64,000 bases of DNA, from positions 49,075 through 113,074 of the forward strand of contig NZ_CAUYTL010000005.1 of the NCBI RefSeq assembly GCF_963575615.1, in the 5' to 3' direction. The notes beneath the pieces were generated by a model. That model saw only the letters and a program-made list of their open reading frames with translations, was not told the DNA's origin and did not search any database. This stretch comes from Listeria_A hofi (GTDB lineage Bacteria; Bacillota; Bacilli; Lactobacillales; Listeriaceae). This document shows positions 9,490 to 17,731 of this stretch, piece after piece. The number at the start of each line of letters is the position of its first letter. Position 1 is the stretch's first letter. The translations under genes were made by a program, and so were the position numbers.

Positions 9490-9602
9490 AAAAATTATGC
9501 AGCTAAGCGACAAATACTCCTTGTTGGGATTGATTGAAGTTTGTGAGTTACAATCTCCCTCTTTTTATCTAGGTTTAAGCTCTTTGTCGTCTAGCTGCTT
9601 CA
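9490..9602 (-). terminator. Long-range hairpin with T-tract between folD and xseA
   Basis: On the minus strand CAGCTA and CGACAAA just past folD pair with TTTGTCG and TAGCTG about 70 nt later, followed by CATAATTTTTTC. The spacing suggests either a long-loop terminator or an attenuator reducing read-through into xseA. The intervening sequence could hold alternative pairings; no known riboswitch was recognised. Confidence 0.4.
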
Positions 9603-9609
9603 TGTCGTC

Positions 9610-10476
9610 CTATTTTGTTTGAAGCTGTGTGTCCCAAATACGCTTGGCTGCTTTTAGTGTATTAGCTAGAAGCATGGTGATTGTCATCGGACCAACGCCT
9701 CCTGGGACAGGTGTTATGAAGCCTGCTGTGTCTTTTACATCGTCAAAATCGACATCGCCACACAGTTTATTGTTTTCATCGCGATCCATACCAACGTCAA
9801 TAACTACCGCACCTGGTTTGATAGCATCTTTCTTAATGAATTTGGCTAGACCTGTTGCTACCACTAAAATGTCCGCAGTACGCGCAACTGCTGGCAGGTC
9901 TTTTGTGCGACTATGTGCGATAGTTACTGTAGCATTTTCTTGTAGTAAGAGTTGTCCCACTGGTTTTCCTACAATGTTGCTTCGACCGATAACCACAGCT
10001 TGTTTCCCTTCGATAGAAACACCAGTCGATTTAATTAGCTCAATAATACCTGCTGGTGTGCATGGAACGAAAGCCTCTTTACCAACATAGAGGTTTCCGA
10101 CGTTTATTGGATGGAAGCCATCAACATCTTTTTCTGGAATAATCGTATCTATCACTTTATCCTCTGAAATATGCTTTGGCAACGGTAATTGCACTAAAAT
10201 ACCATGGATTGTTGCATCATTATTCAAATCTTCAACAGTTTCTAGTAATTTTGCCTCTGAAATATCTTCTGGTAATTCAATTAAAACAGATTTCATGCCG
10301 GCTTCTTCTGTGCGCTTTTGTTTATTCCTTACATATGTATGGCTAGCCTGATTATCACCTACAAGCACAACCGCAAGTCCTGGTTGTAAATTTTGCTTTG
10401 AAAGTTCAGCTACCTCACTTGTTACGTTTTCTTGAATCTTTTTCGCCAGTTGTTTACCATCAATAATTTGTCCCAT
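9610..10476 (-). CDS. folD: Bifunctional methylenetetrahydrofolate dehydrogenase / cyclohydrolase
   Basis: 288 residues from ATG at 10476 (MGQIIDGKQLAKKI), which has GGGGG 8 nt upstream; the frame is open 37 codons further but that extension is unlike FolD. Signatures are SHTYVRNKQKRTEEAG with the catalytic Tyr-Lys pair, VQLPLPKHI, KDVDGFHP and the dinucleotide-binding tail TPVPGGVGPMT. It interconverts 5,10-methylene- and 10-formyl-tetrahydrofolate, linking to the glycine cleavage system and YqgN elsewhere in the window. Confidence 0.97.
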   Translation of the reverse strand: MGQIIDGKQLAKKIQENVTSEVAELSKQNLQPGLAVVLVGDNQASHTYVRNKQKRTEEAGMKSVLIELPEDISEAKLLETVEDLNNDATIHGILVQLPLPKHISEDKVIDTIIPEKDVDGFHPINVGNLYVGKEAFVPCTPAGIIELIKSTGVSIEGKQAVVIGRSNIVGKPVGQLLLQENATVTIAHSRTKDLPAVARTADILVVATGLAKFIKKDAIKPGAVVIDVGMDRDENNKLCGDVDFDDVKDTAGFITPVPGGVGPMTITMLLANTLKAAKRIWDTQLQTK

Positions 10477-10506
10477 CAAAAAAGCCCCCTTAAAATTTAT
10501 CTGAAA

Positions 10507-10541
10507 CCTGTTTCGGGAGACATGAAACCTTCCGAAACAGG
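10507..10541 (-). terminator. Perfect 10-bp hairpin between nusB and folD
   Basis: CCTGTTTCGG and CCGAAACAGG form a perfect stem with a 15-nt loop. On the minus strand it is followed by TTTCAGATAAATTTT, a weak T-rich tail, about 30 nt before the folD start. It is probably a partial terminator or processing site inside the operon. Confidence 0.5.
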
Positions 10542-10600
10542 AAACATCACTCATTCGGTCGAAATTTTTGTGAATTAAAAATGACACTGTACAAGATTAA

Positions 10601-10993
10601 TTATTCTATCACATCGTCTTTTGCGATATTCGCTAATACACCGTTTATAAATTTACTTGATTTCTCATCGCTGAAAATTTTGGCGATTTCAAGTGACTCG
10701 TTCAAGCTTACTCGGTCTGGAATATCTTCACAATATACCATCTCGAATACACTTACTCGCAGAATAGCAAGGTCCACTTTGTTTAAACGATCCATGCTCC
10801 AATTATCCAAGTTTTCGGCAATTAATTCGTCAATTGCTGTCTTATTGGCAACAACGCCCTCCACTAATTTATCAACATAGGCATCGCTTTGGTTTTCCAT
10901 CACGTTGGCTATCGCTTGATCCAAATGCATCTCATTGAGTTCCATTTGAAACAATATTTGAAGAGCCTTCTCTCGTGCTTCTCGTCTTTTCAT
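10601..10993 (-). CDS. nusB: Transcription antitermination protein NusB
   Basis: 130 residues starting MKRREAREKALQILFQMEL, the classic NusB N-terminus, and ending with an all-helical core including DRVSLNESLEIAKIFSDEKSSKFINGVLANI. NusB with NusE/S10 binds boxA RNA in rRNA operon antitermination. AAGGAG lies upstream of the ATG. It follows the Asp23-family gene by 39 nt, as in Bacillus and Listeria. Confidence 0.95.
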   Translation of the reverse strand: MKRREAREKALQILFQMELNEMHLDQAIANVMENQSDAYVDKLVEGVVANKTAIDELIAENLDNWSMDRLNKVDLAILRVSVFEMVYCEDIPDRVSLNESLEIAKIFSDEKSSKFINGVLANIAKDDVIE

Positions 10994-11032
10994 TAAAAGC
11001 TCTACTCCTTAGTTTCCGTGTTATTACACGTT

Positions 11033-11431
11033 TTAAATTTCTAATTCATCAAATGACAGCGTTTCTTGTCGCTCAAATTGAACGCCGACAATGTGGATAT
11101 TCACTTCGGTGACTTCAAGGCCTGCCATGTTCAGAATGGTTTCGCGGATGCTATCTTGAATGTTTTGTGCTAAAAGAGGAATTGTTGCTCCAAATTGTAT
11201 ATAGCAGTAAACATCAATGACAATACCCTCTTCGGTAAGATCAATCTTAACACCTTTGCTATGATTGACTGCCCCACCAAGTCGTTCGCGCATCTCATTT
11301 GTGAAGGAACCTTGCATACCTGCTACATTTTCAACCTCAGCTGCTGCAAGTCCTGCAATGACACCAATAACTTCTGGTGCGATTTCGATTTTACCGAGTG
11401 TTTCCTCGTTTTTATTTTTCGTTAGTGCCAT
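11033..11431 (-). CDS. Asp23/Gls24 family envelope stress protein (YqhY-like)
   Basis: 132 residues of the Asp23/Gls24 family (DUF322): IEIAPEVIGVIAGLAAAEVENVAGMQG, then VDVYCYIQFGATIPLLAQNIQDSI and VTEVNIHIVGVQF. Members are small membrane-associated alkaline-shock proteins. In B. subtilis the relative YqhY next to accBC influences acetyl-CoA carboxylase. Here it starts 12 nt after accC, so the same link is plausible, though inferred from context. Confidence 0.88.
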   Translation of the reverse strand: MALTKNKNEETLGKIEIAPEVIGVIAGLAAAEVENVAGMQGSFTNEMRERLGGAVNHSKGVKIDLTEEGIVIDVYCYIQFGATIPLLAQNIQDSIRETILNMAGLEVTEVNIHIVGVQFERQETLSFDELEI

Positions 11432-11443
11432 GATTATCTCTCC

Positions 11444-12799
11444 TCACGATAGATTCATTACATCATACTTTTCAAGGAATTTTGTATTGAAGTCTCCTGA
11501 TTGGAAAACTTCGTGATCTAAAACGCGTAAATGGAATGGAATCGTTGTTGGGATTCCTTCTACAGCAAATTCGCCTAGTGCGCGTTTCATTGTAGCAATT
11601 GCTTCATCACGCGTTTCACCGTAACAAATTACTTTTGCCACCATAGAATCATAATATGGGGGGATTTTGTAGTTTGGATAGGCTGCTGAATCAATACGGA
11701 CACCATTTCCGCCTGGTGGGAGGTAAAACTTGATTTCTCCTGGCGCTGGCATGAAATTCTTTTCTGGATTTTCGGCATTGATACGACATTCAATAGCCCA
11801 ACCTGTTAATTTAACGTCCTCTTGCTTGATTGTTAAATGTTCTCCTGATGCCACTAATATTTGTTGTTTAACAATATCAATTCCTGTAATCCATTCAGTT
11901 ACAGGATGCTCCACTTGAACGCGCGTATTCATTTCCATGAAATAAAACGTTTTTTCGTGTGGAACATAAATAAATTCGATGGTTCCAGCACCAGAATATT
12001 TAACGGCTTTCGCTGCTTTCACGGCCGCTTTTCCCATTTTTTGACGCATTTTCTCGTCTAGAGCTGGGGAAGGTGCTTCCTCAATCAGCTTTTGTAGGCG
12101 TCTTTGAATGGAGCAATCGCGTTCTCCTAGGTGGATTGCGTTGCCGTAATTATCCGCCATTATTTGAATCTCAACATGGCGGAAATCTTGAATAAATTTC
12201 TCGATGTACACGCCCGAATCACCGAATGCTGCTTCTGCTTCTTGTTGCGTGATTTGCAGACCAGAAACAAGCTTTTCTTCATCTTCTGCTACGCGAATTC
12301 CTTTACCACCACCACCAGCTGTTGCTTTAATGATGACCGGGTAACCGATTTTTTTAGCTAACTTTTTGGCCTCTTCAACATCTTTAATAATTCCTGTAGA
12401 ACCTGGGACAACTGGCACTCCGGCTTTTTTCATCGTTTCGCGGGCAACATCCTTCGTTCCCATTTGAGAGATGGCATCTGCGCTTGGTCCGATGAAAATG
12501 ATATTGCAATCTTGACAAAGCTCAGCAAAATCTGCATTCTCTGCTAGGAAACCGTATCCTGGATGAATCGCATCACAATTTGTTAGAACAGCAACGCTAA
12601 TAATATTGGACATGTTGAGATAACTTTCTTTTGAAGGTGCAGGTCCGACGCAATACGCTTCGTCTGCCAGTTGAATATGTAAACTCTCAGCGTCTGCTTC
12701 TGAATAAATAGCAACCGTTTCAATGTTCATCTCTTTTGCGGCGCGGATGATACGAACAGCGATTTCTCCGCGATTCGCTATCAATATTTTTTTTATCAT
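11444..12799 (-). CDS. accC: Acetyl-CoA carboxylase, biotin carboxylase subunit
   Basis: 451 residues, full length. It starts IKKILIANRGEIAVRIIRAAKE, has the ATP-grasp glycine-rich loop KATAGGGGKGIRV, the metal-binding EMNTRVQVEHPVTE and the C-terminal GWAIECRINAENP segment. It carboxylates the biotin on AccB using ATP and bicarbonate, the first half-reaction of malonyl-CoA synthesis. It lies 12 nt after accB. The accDA subunits are not in the window. Confidence 0.97.
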   Translation of the reverse strand: MIKKILIANRGEIAVRIIRAAKEMNIETVAIYSEADAESLHIQLADEAYCVGPAPSKESYLNMSNIISVAVLTNCDAIHPGYGFLAENADFAELCQDCNIIFIGPSADAISQMGTKDVARETMKKAGVPVVPGSTGIIKDVEEAKKLAKKIGYPVIIKATAGGGGKGIRVAEDEEKLVSGLQITQQEAEAAFGDSGVYIEKFIQDFRHVEIQIMADNYGNAIHLGERDCSIQRRLQKLIEEAPSPALDEKMRQKMGKAAVKAAKAVKYSGAGTIEFIYVPHEKTFYFMEMNTRVQVEHPVTEWITGIDIVKQQILVASGEHLTIKQEDVKLTGWAIECRINAENPEKNFMPAPGEIKFYLPPGGNGVRIDSAAYPNYKIPPYYDSMVAKVICYGETRDEAIATMKRALGEFAVEGIPTTIPFHLRVLDHEVFQSGDFNTKFLEKYDVMNLS

Positions 12800-12811
12800 G
12801 ATTATTACCCC

Positions 12812-13273
12812 TTATTTCTTTCTAACTTTAAATAGTGGCTGACCGAATTCAACTAGTTCTCCGTTAGAAGCAAGAATTTCAACAATTTCGCCAGTCACGT
12901 CTGCATCAACATCGTTTAGTAATTTCATCGCTTCAATAATCGCGACAACTGTTTTTTCATGAACCATTGCTCCAACCTCTACAAATGCAGGACTTTCTGG
13001 GTTTGGAGAACTATAAAATGTTCCAACCATTGGTGAGGTAATAACATGAAAGTCTTCTGTTGATGTCGCTGGTGTTACTGTAACTTCTGTTGTTTCTATT
13101 TGAGGCGCGGGGAGAACGGCTTGTACTGTTGGTGCTGAAACGGCTGGAGATACTGCATGCTCGCCTCCCTTTTTCATCTTGATTTTTCCTTTTTCTGTTT
13201 CGTATTCGAATTCAGTCAGTGAAGACTCATCTACTAATTTCACAAGTTGTTTAATCTCGCTAATTGATAACAT
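12812..13273 (-). CDS. accB: Biotin carboxyl carrier protein of acetyl-CoA carboxylase
   Basis: 153 residues. A short N-terminal helix and a Pro/Ala/Thr-rich linker precede the biotinyl domain with ITSPMVGTFYSSPNPESPAFV and the EAMKLLNDV loop whose lysine is biotinylated. It carries carboxylated biotin between AccC and the transferase. The upstream region (13274-13400) is AT-rich with a TACAAT -10-like box and begins after the efp terminator, so accB probably starts the acc transcript. Confidence 0.96.
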   Translation of the reverse strand: MLSISEIKQLVKLVDESSLTEFEYETEKGKIKMKKGGEHAVSPAVSAPTVQAVLPAPQIETTEVTVTPATSTEDFHVITSPMVGTFYSSPNPESPAFVEVGAMVHEKTVVAIIEAMKLLNDVDADVTGEIVEILASNGELVEFGQPLFKVRKK

Positions 13274-13396
13274 TATTTATAACACTCCTCAATATTAATC
13301 TATACATGATATATAAGTTCAAATGCATTCGTCACGCATCCTAATTATTGTACCATACTTTTCATAGAAACTCGTAGTTTAACGCCGTTTTTTTGC

Positions 13397-13428
13397 AAAA
13401 AAATAGCCCAGAGCTGACTGGACTATTT
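13397..13428 (-). terminator. Intrinsic terminator after efp
   Basis: AATAGTCCAG pairs with CTGGGCTATT over a 6-nt loop, followed by seven T on the minus strand, directly downstream of the efp stop. Confidence 0.8.
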
Positions 13429-13437
13429 TGTTCCATA

Positions 13438-14001
13438 TTATTGGGCACGCGAAACGTATGACCCGCCTTCCGTTGTATTGACAACGAGTGTATCGTCTAC
13501 ATTGACGAAGAGTGGCACGTTGACAACAAGGCCAGTTTCTAGTGTTGCAGGCTTAGAACCACCCGAAGATGTGTCACCTCTGATTCCTGGATCTGTAGCA
13601 ACGACTTTTAACTCAACTGTGTTTGGTAAATCAACACCTAAAGTTTCTCCTTGATACATAACGATTTGAACTTCCATATTTTCACGCAAAAACTTCAATT
13701 CGTATTCGATTTGTTTTTCTGGAAGCTCAATTTGATCGTATGTTTCTGTGTTCATGAAAACGTGTTGGTCACCACTCGCATATAAATATTGCATTTTGTT
13801 GTTGTCAATTTGCGCCTTGGCTACTTTTTCACCGCCGCGGAAAGTTTTTTCTTGGATAGCGCCAGTACGTAAGTTACGCAATTTTGAACGAACGAACGCA
13901 GCACCCTTCCCTGGCTTTACATGTTGGAAATCTAGCACGCGCCAGATACCATTATCTACTTCGATTGTTAAACCTGTTTTAAAATCATTTACTGAAATCA
14001 T
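13438..14001 (-). CDS. efp: Elongation factor P
   Basis: 187 residues with the three-domain EF-P layout. N-terminal MISVNDFKTGLTIEVDNGIWRVL leads to the conserved loop PGKGAAF with Lys32, the position that is modified (5-aminopentanolylated in B. subtilis) to rescue ribosomes stalled at polyproline. The C-terminal DPGIRGDTSSGGSKPATLETG segment is the EF-P signature. It lies 72 nt after the peptidase gene, the usual pepQ-efp pair. Confidence 0.97.
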   Translation of the reverse strand: MISVNDFKTGLTIEVDNGIWRVLDFQHVKPGKGAAFVRSKLRNLRTGAIQEKTFRGGEKVAKAQIDNNKMQYLYASGDQHVFMNTETYDQIELPEKQIEYELKFLRENMEVQIVMYQGETLGVDLPNTVELKVVATDPGIRGDTSSGGSKPATLETGLVVNVPLFVNVDDTLVVNTTEGGSYVSRAQ

Positions 14002-14073
14002 CTTTGTATCCTCCTACTTCAAAGTTGGGTTCATCCTTACTTATTTAACCACAAAACGAGTCATTATACAATT

Positions 14074-15135
14074 CTATAAAATAATTAGTTCCTTTGAAGA
14101 ATGTGTTAAAACTTCATTTCCCGTTTCGGTAATTAAAATATCATCTTCAATCCTTACGCCGCCAATGCCTGCAAGATAAATACCAGGTTCATCAGTTACA
14201 ACATTCCCTGGTACGAGAATATTAGGGCTTTTCATCGAAAGGTTAGGGCCTTCATGGATTTCCAAACCAATACCGTGCCCTAGCGAATGCCCGAATGCGT
14301 CACCATAACCTTTAGACGCAATGTAATCACGAGCAATTGCATCTGCTTCAATGCCTGTCATTCCTGGTTTTAGCGAGTCAATGACTTTAAGTTGCGCTTC
14401 TAATGTCACAGCGTAAATTTCTTTTAACTGAGCACTCGGTTCTCCAATCGCAATCGTACGCGTCATATCAGAGCAGTAACCGTTATAGTAACAACCATAA
14501 TCCATCGTTACAAAGTCGCCTACCTCAATAATTTTGTCCGACGCAACACCATGCGGTAAGGCAGAGCGGAGCCCAGATGCTACAATCGTATCAAAAGAAG
14601 AACCAGATGCCCCATTTCTACGCATGAAAAACTCTAGTTCATTGGACACTTCTAATTCTGTTAAACCTGGCTTTATAAAAGTCAAAATGTGCGTAAATGC
14701 AGCGTCTGCAATCTCACAAGCCGTTCTGATTGCAGAAAGCTCAGATGCTGTCTTCACTTTTCGCATATCTTCAAAAAGATCACTAAATGGTTCTAATTTT
14801 GCTGAGAAAAAGCTTTGCATCAACTTGTGCTCGGCTACTGTCACATATGCTTCCTCAAAATAAAGCGTTTGAAGGCCTAATTCAGCAATGATGCCTTGAA
14901 CTTCTTCAAAAATTGGCCCTTTATTTTGACGTATTTCAAAACCAATCGCTTGTTTTGCTGCTTGCTCTGTGTAACGGAAATCCGTGATGAAAAAAGCATT
15001 GTTTGGCGTGATAAGCGCGATGCCAGTCGTTCCAGTGAAGTCCGCCACATAGCGACGGTTGTAGTCGCTTGTCACTAACACAGCTTCCATCTTCCTATCT
15101 GTTAATGTTGCTTGAATTTTTGCTAATTTATTCAT
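14074..15135 (-). CDS. M24-family Xaa-Pro peptidase (YqhT-like)
   Basis: 353 residues. A creatinase-like N-terminal domain precedes the pita-bread metallopeptidase with ligands in VTMDYGCYYNGYCSDMTRT (two Asp), GHSLGHGIGLEIHEGP (His), TDEPGIYLAG (Glu) and GVRIEDD (Glu), the five-ligand dimetal site. It removes an N-terminal residue before proline or splits X-Pro dipeptides; aminopeptidase versus prolidase cannot be told by eye. AGGAGG precedes the ATG. It is divergent from yqhQ. Confidence 0.9.
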   Translation of the reverse strand: MNKLAKIQATLTDRKMEAVLVTSDYNRRYVADFTGTTGIALITPNNAFFITDFRYTEQAAKQAIGFEIRQNKGPIFEEVQGIIAELGLQTLYFEEAYVTVAEHKLMQSFFSAKLEPFSDLFEDMRKVKTASELSAIRTACEIADAAFTHILTFIKPGLTELEVSNELEFFMRRNGASGSSFDTIVASGLRSALPHGVASDKIIEVGDFVTMDYGCYYNGYCSDMTRTIAIGEPSAQLKEIYAVTLEAQLKVIDSLKPGMTGIEADAIARDYIASKGYGDAFGHSLGHGIGLEIHEGPNLSMKSPNILVPGNVVTDEPGIYLAGIGGVRIEDDILITETGNEVLTHSSKELIIL

Positions 15136-15303
15136 TCCACAATTCCTCCTAAATCTTTCGTTATGTAATGTTTATTTTCGCTCGAATACAGCTATTCTAA
15201 CACAAATGATGCGAAATAACTTTTTTTATGCGTTATAACTATACGAAATCATCAAATTAGCGTAGAATAACAGTTGTATACTAAATAAGGCTGGTGAACG
15301 ATT

Positions 15304-16263
15304 TTGAGTGAACAGACAAAAGGAATATATGGCGGTCAAGCCGTGGTCGAGGGCGTAATGTTTGGAGGCCGAAATGAGACTGTTACTGCTATCCGACGAA
15401 AAGACGGCACGATTGAATACTTCTATTTAGCGAAAAACCCTCCCGGTTGGGTGCAAACACTAAAACGAATTCCTTTTATTCGAGGCATTGTTGCTTTAAT
15501 TGAATCAAGTGCAATCGGTTCTAGGCATTTAACTTTTGCGACGGATCGCTATGATGAGGATCCGCTTGACGAACAGGAGAATCAAAAAATAGAGAAAAAG
15601 GAATCAAAACTTGCAATGTGGCTTGGCGTGGCAGTTGTTGGGGTTCTTTCCTTCATCTTCGCAAAATTTGTTATGACACTTATTCCTGTTTTTATTGCAA
15701 ACCTATTTCGCCCTGTCGTGTCCGGGGATATGGGGCAAATTATGCTAGAAACATTATTTAAATTGATGCTTTTGCTTGGATATATCTTTGCTGTTTCGCA
15801 AACCCCGATTATTAAGCGCGTATTCCAATATCACGGGGCAGAGCACAAAGTCATCAATTGCTACGAAGCAGATTTAGAGCTCACTGTTGCTAATGTCCAA
15901 AGCAGGTCACGGCTCCACTATCGTTGTGGCTCTAGTTTTATACTGTTCACCGTGATTGTCGGTATGTTTATTTATATGCTCGTACCTACAGATCCGCTTT
16001 GGGTTCGCGTTGTTAACCGGATTTTACTCATTCCAGTTGTACTAGGCGTAGCATTTGAAGTTCTACAATTAACGAATAAATGCCGTAATATCCCAATTTT
16101 GAAATATCTTGGCGTTCCTGGTCTTTGGCTACAACTTTTAACGACAAAAGAACCACAAGATGATCAAGTAGAAGTGGCTATCGCATCATTTAATGAATTG
16201 CATCGCGTAGAACAGGATAAAAACGAAGAAGCACTACCCAAAAATCTAGAATTGCTAGAATGA
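15304..16263 (+). CDS. yqhQ: DUF1385 membrane protein YqhQ
   Basis: 319 residues, starting at a TTG preceded by GGCTGGTG. The N-terminal YGGQAVVEGVMFGGRNE is the signature of the DUF1385/YqhQ family. Several transmembrane segments follow (about 100-122, 140-165, 217-262), along with YHGAEHKVINCYE and RCGSSFILF. Biochemical role unknown; in Bacillus it lies beside pepQ/efp as here. It heads a short plus-strand operon. Confidence 0.88.
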   Translation: MSEQTKGIYGGQAVVEGVMFGGRNETVTAIRRKDGTIEYFYLAKNPPGWVQTLKRIPFIRGIVALIESSAIGSRHLTFATDRYDEDPLDEQENQKIEKKESKLAMWLGVAVVGVLSFIFAKFVMTLIPVFIANLFRPVVSGDMGQIMLETLFKLMLLLGYIFAVSQTPIIKRVFQYHGAEHKVINCYEADLELTVANVQSRSRLHYRCGSSFILFTVIVGMFIYMLVPTDPLWVRVVNRILLIPVVLGVAFEVLQLTNKCRNIPILKYLGVPGLWLQLLTTKEPQDDQVEVAIASFNELHRVEQDKNEEALPKNLELLE

Positions 16264-16273
16264 GGTGAAAATT

Positions 16274-16549
16274 ATGCGTAAACTCCCTATCTGGTTTTAT
16301 ATTTTAGCTATTTTTGCCGTGATTGGTATTTTTTTCGTAGGTTTCAAAAATATCATTAGTAGTCTCATTGTCTCTATCATTCTGGTTCTTCTCATTTGGC
16401 TACTCTTTCGCTTTTTGGGAAACCGCCCAAAAAAAGACGACAAATACCAAAGCGCGGTTAAACAATCGCAGAAATTACGTGCTCAAAAGCGGCCACAAAC
16501 AAAAAAACGAAAAACTTCCTTGAAAGTCATTGATGGAAAGAAAAAATAA
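16274..16549 (+). CDS. Small membrane protein of unknown function
   Basis: 91 residues from ATG at 16274. A GTG at 16265 is also in frame, but GAGGTG overlaps it and is well placed for the ATG. Two transmembrane helices (about 7-28 and 30-48) precede a highly basic Lys/Arg/Gln-rich tail (KKRKTSLKVIDGKKK). The function is unknown. It lies 10 nt after yqhQ and 46 nt before the rhodanese gene, so it is likely co-transcribed. Confidence 0.8.
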   Translation: MRKLPIWFYILAIFAVIGIFFVGFKNIISSLIVSIILVLLIWLLFRFLGNRPKKDDKYQSAVKQSQKLRAQKRPQTKKRKTSLKVIDGKKK

Positions 16550-16595
16550 GTTATAATGGTAAGTGGAGATAAAGAAAAGAAAGGGGTATATCAGC

Positions 16596-16985
16596 TTGAA
16601 TATTGACTGGAGTTGGGTTTTAGCAATTGCTATTTTGCTCGTATTGCTAGGCTATGAAGTGTATCAATATATAATGCGTAAGAAAGCGTTAACCATTTTA
16701 ACAGAGGAAGAATTCAAAAAAGACTTCCGGAAAGCGCAATTAATCGACGTTCGCGAGCCGAAAGAATTCGATGCTGGACACATTTTAGGAGCAAGAAACA
16801 TTCCGATGTCCCAAATGAAAGCTCGCAAAGCAGAGATTCGTCAAGATTTGCCAGTTTACTTGTATTGCCAAGGCGCACAGCGAAGCAACCGTGCCGCAAT
16901 AATGCTTTACAAAGCAGGATACACCAATGTATTCCAGCTAAAAGGCGGTTACAAAAGATGGACAGGGAAAACAAAATCAAAATAA
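16596..16985 (+). CDS. Membrane-anchored rhodanese-like protein (YqhL-like)
   Basis: 129 residues from a TTG at 16596, 9 nt after AAAGGGG; the frame opens 11 codons earlier at a GTG without a site. One N-terminal transmembrane helix (about 5-24) is followed by a rhodanese domain with LIDVREPKEFDAGHILGARNIPM and the active-site loop YCQGAQRSNRAA containing the persulfide cysteine. It is probably a sulfurtransferase or redox protein on the cytoplasmic face of the membrane; substrate unknown. Confidence 0.88.
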   Translation: MNIDWSWVLAIAILLVLLGYEVYQYIMRKKALTILTEEEFKKDFRKAQLIDVREPKEFDAGHILGARNIPMSQMKARKAEIRQDLPVYLYCQGAQRSNRAAIMLYKAGYTNVFQLKGGYKRWTGKTKSK

Positions 16986-16990
16986 GAATA

Positions 16991-17026
16991 AGCCACTGAG
17001 CTCAAATATCGCTTAGTGGTTTTTTC
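16991..17026 (+). terminator. Intrinsic terminator after the rhodanese gene
   Basis: CCACTGAGC pairs with GCTTAGTGG (one G-T pair), 9-nt loop, then six T. It closes the yqhQ operon. Confidence 0.85.
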
Positions 17027-17044
17027 TAAGGAGGCGCTTTTACT

Positions 17045-17686
17045 ATGTCAAAAAAAATGCAAACACCTAAGATACCAGTACATTTGGATGCATTGGATTC
17101 AAATTGGTTATCTGAGGAAGTGTATCTTCGTGAAGTTTTAATAGAGGATCGTGAATTCAATTTTGATCCAATGGAGCGAATTGTGCTCGATCAAGTGATT
17201 TTGCGAAACGTGAGCTTTGTGACACTAGAATTCCCAAATATCGAGTTAACAGATGTTATTTTTGAAAAGTGTAATCTGTCAAACGTTATCTTTAATTCGG
17301 CTATTATCCATCGTTGTCAGTTCATAGATTGTAAGCTTACCGGCGCTGATTTCTCGGATTCACTCATACATAATACCCTCTTTCAAGACTGCTTGATGAC
17401 GATGAGTTCGCTCGGTTTCTCGAAATTCAAGCATGTAGAATGGCGCGACTGTTCACTTTTAAATGCGGATTTCTATGAAAGTGAACTGAAACACTCCGAA
17501 ATCATTAATTGCAAGTTGAATGAGGCTAACTTTTCAAATGTTCTGATGGAAAGCATCGACCTTAGCGTAAACCATTTTGATGGTATAACGGTTTCGCTTG
17601 ATAAATTACAAGGTTGCCGCGTAACTTCTGAACAAGCGCTTAGTTTCGCCAGAGCCCTTGGCGTTGTAATCACTGAGGATAACTAG
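17045..17686 (+). CDS. Pentapeptide-repeat protein
   Basis: 213 residues with degenerate pentapeptide repeats such as LTDVIFEKCNLSNVIF, LTGADFSDSLIHNTLF, LLNADFYESELKHSEI and LNEANFSNVLMESIDL, predicting a right-handed quadrilateral beta helix from about 55 to 190. Relatives include QnrB-type gyrase protectors and many proteins of unknown role; nothing here decides between them. AAGGAGG lies upstream of the ATG. It is monocistronic between two terminators. Confidence 0.85.
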   Translation: MSKKMQTPKIPVHLDALDSNWLSEEVYLREVLIEDREFNFDPMERIVLDQVILRNVSFVTLEFPNIELTDVIFEKCNLSNVIFNSAIIHRCQFIDCKLTGADFSDSLIHNTLFQDCLMTMSSLGFSKFKHVEWRDCSLLNADFYESELKHSEIINCKLNEANFSNVLMESIDLSVNHFDGITVSLDKLQGCRVTSEQALSFARALGVVITEDN

Positions 17687-17687
17687 A

Positions 17688-17731
17688 GAAGCCGTGTTTC
17701 CCGCTGAAAATTGGGAAACACGGCTTTTCTT
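17688..17731. terminator. Bidirectional terminator, pentapeptide gene / gcvPB
   Basis: AGAAGCCGTGTTTCCC and GGGAAACACGGCTTTTCT form a perfect 14-bp stem around a 10-nt loop, flanked by A- and T-rich tails usable on both strands where the two genes converge. Confidence 0.85.
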
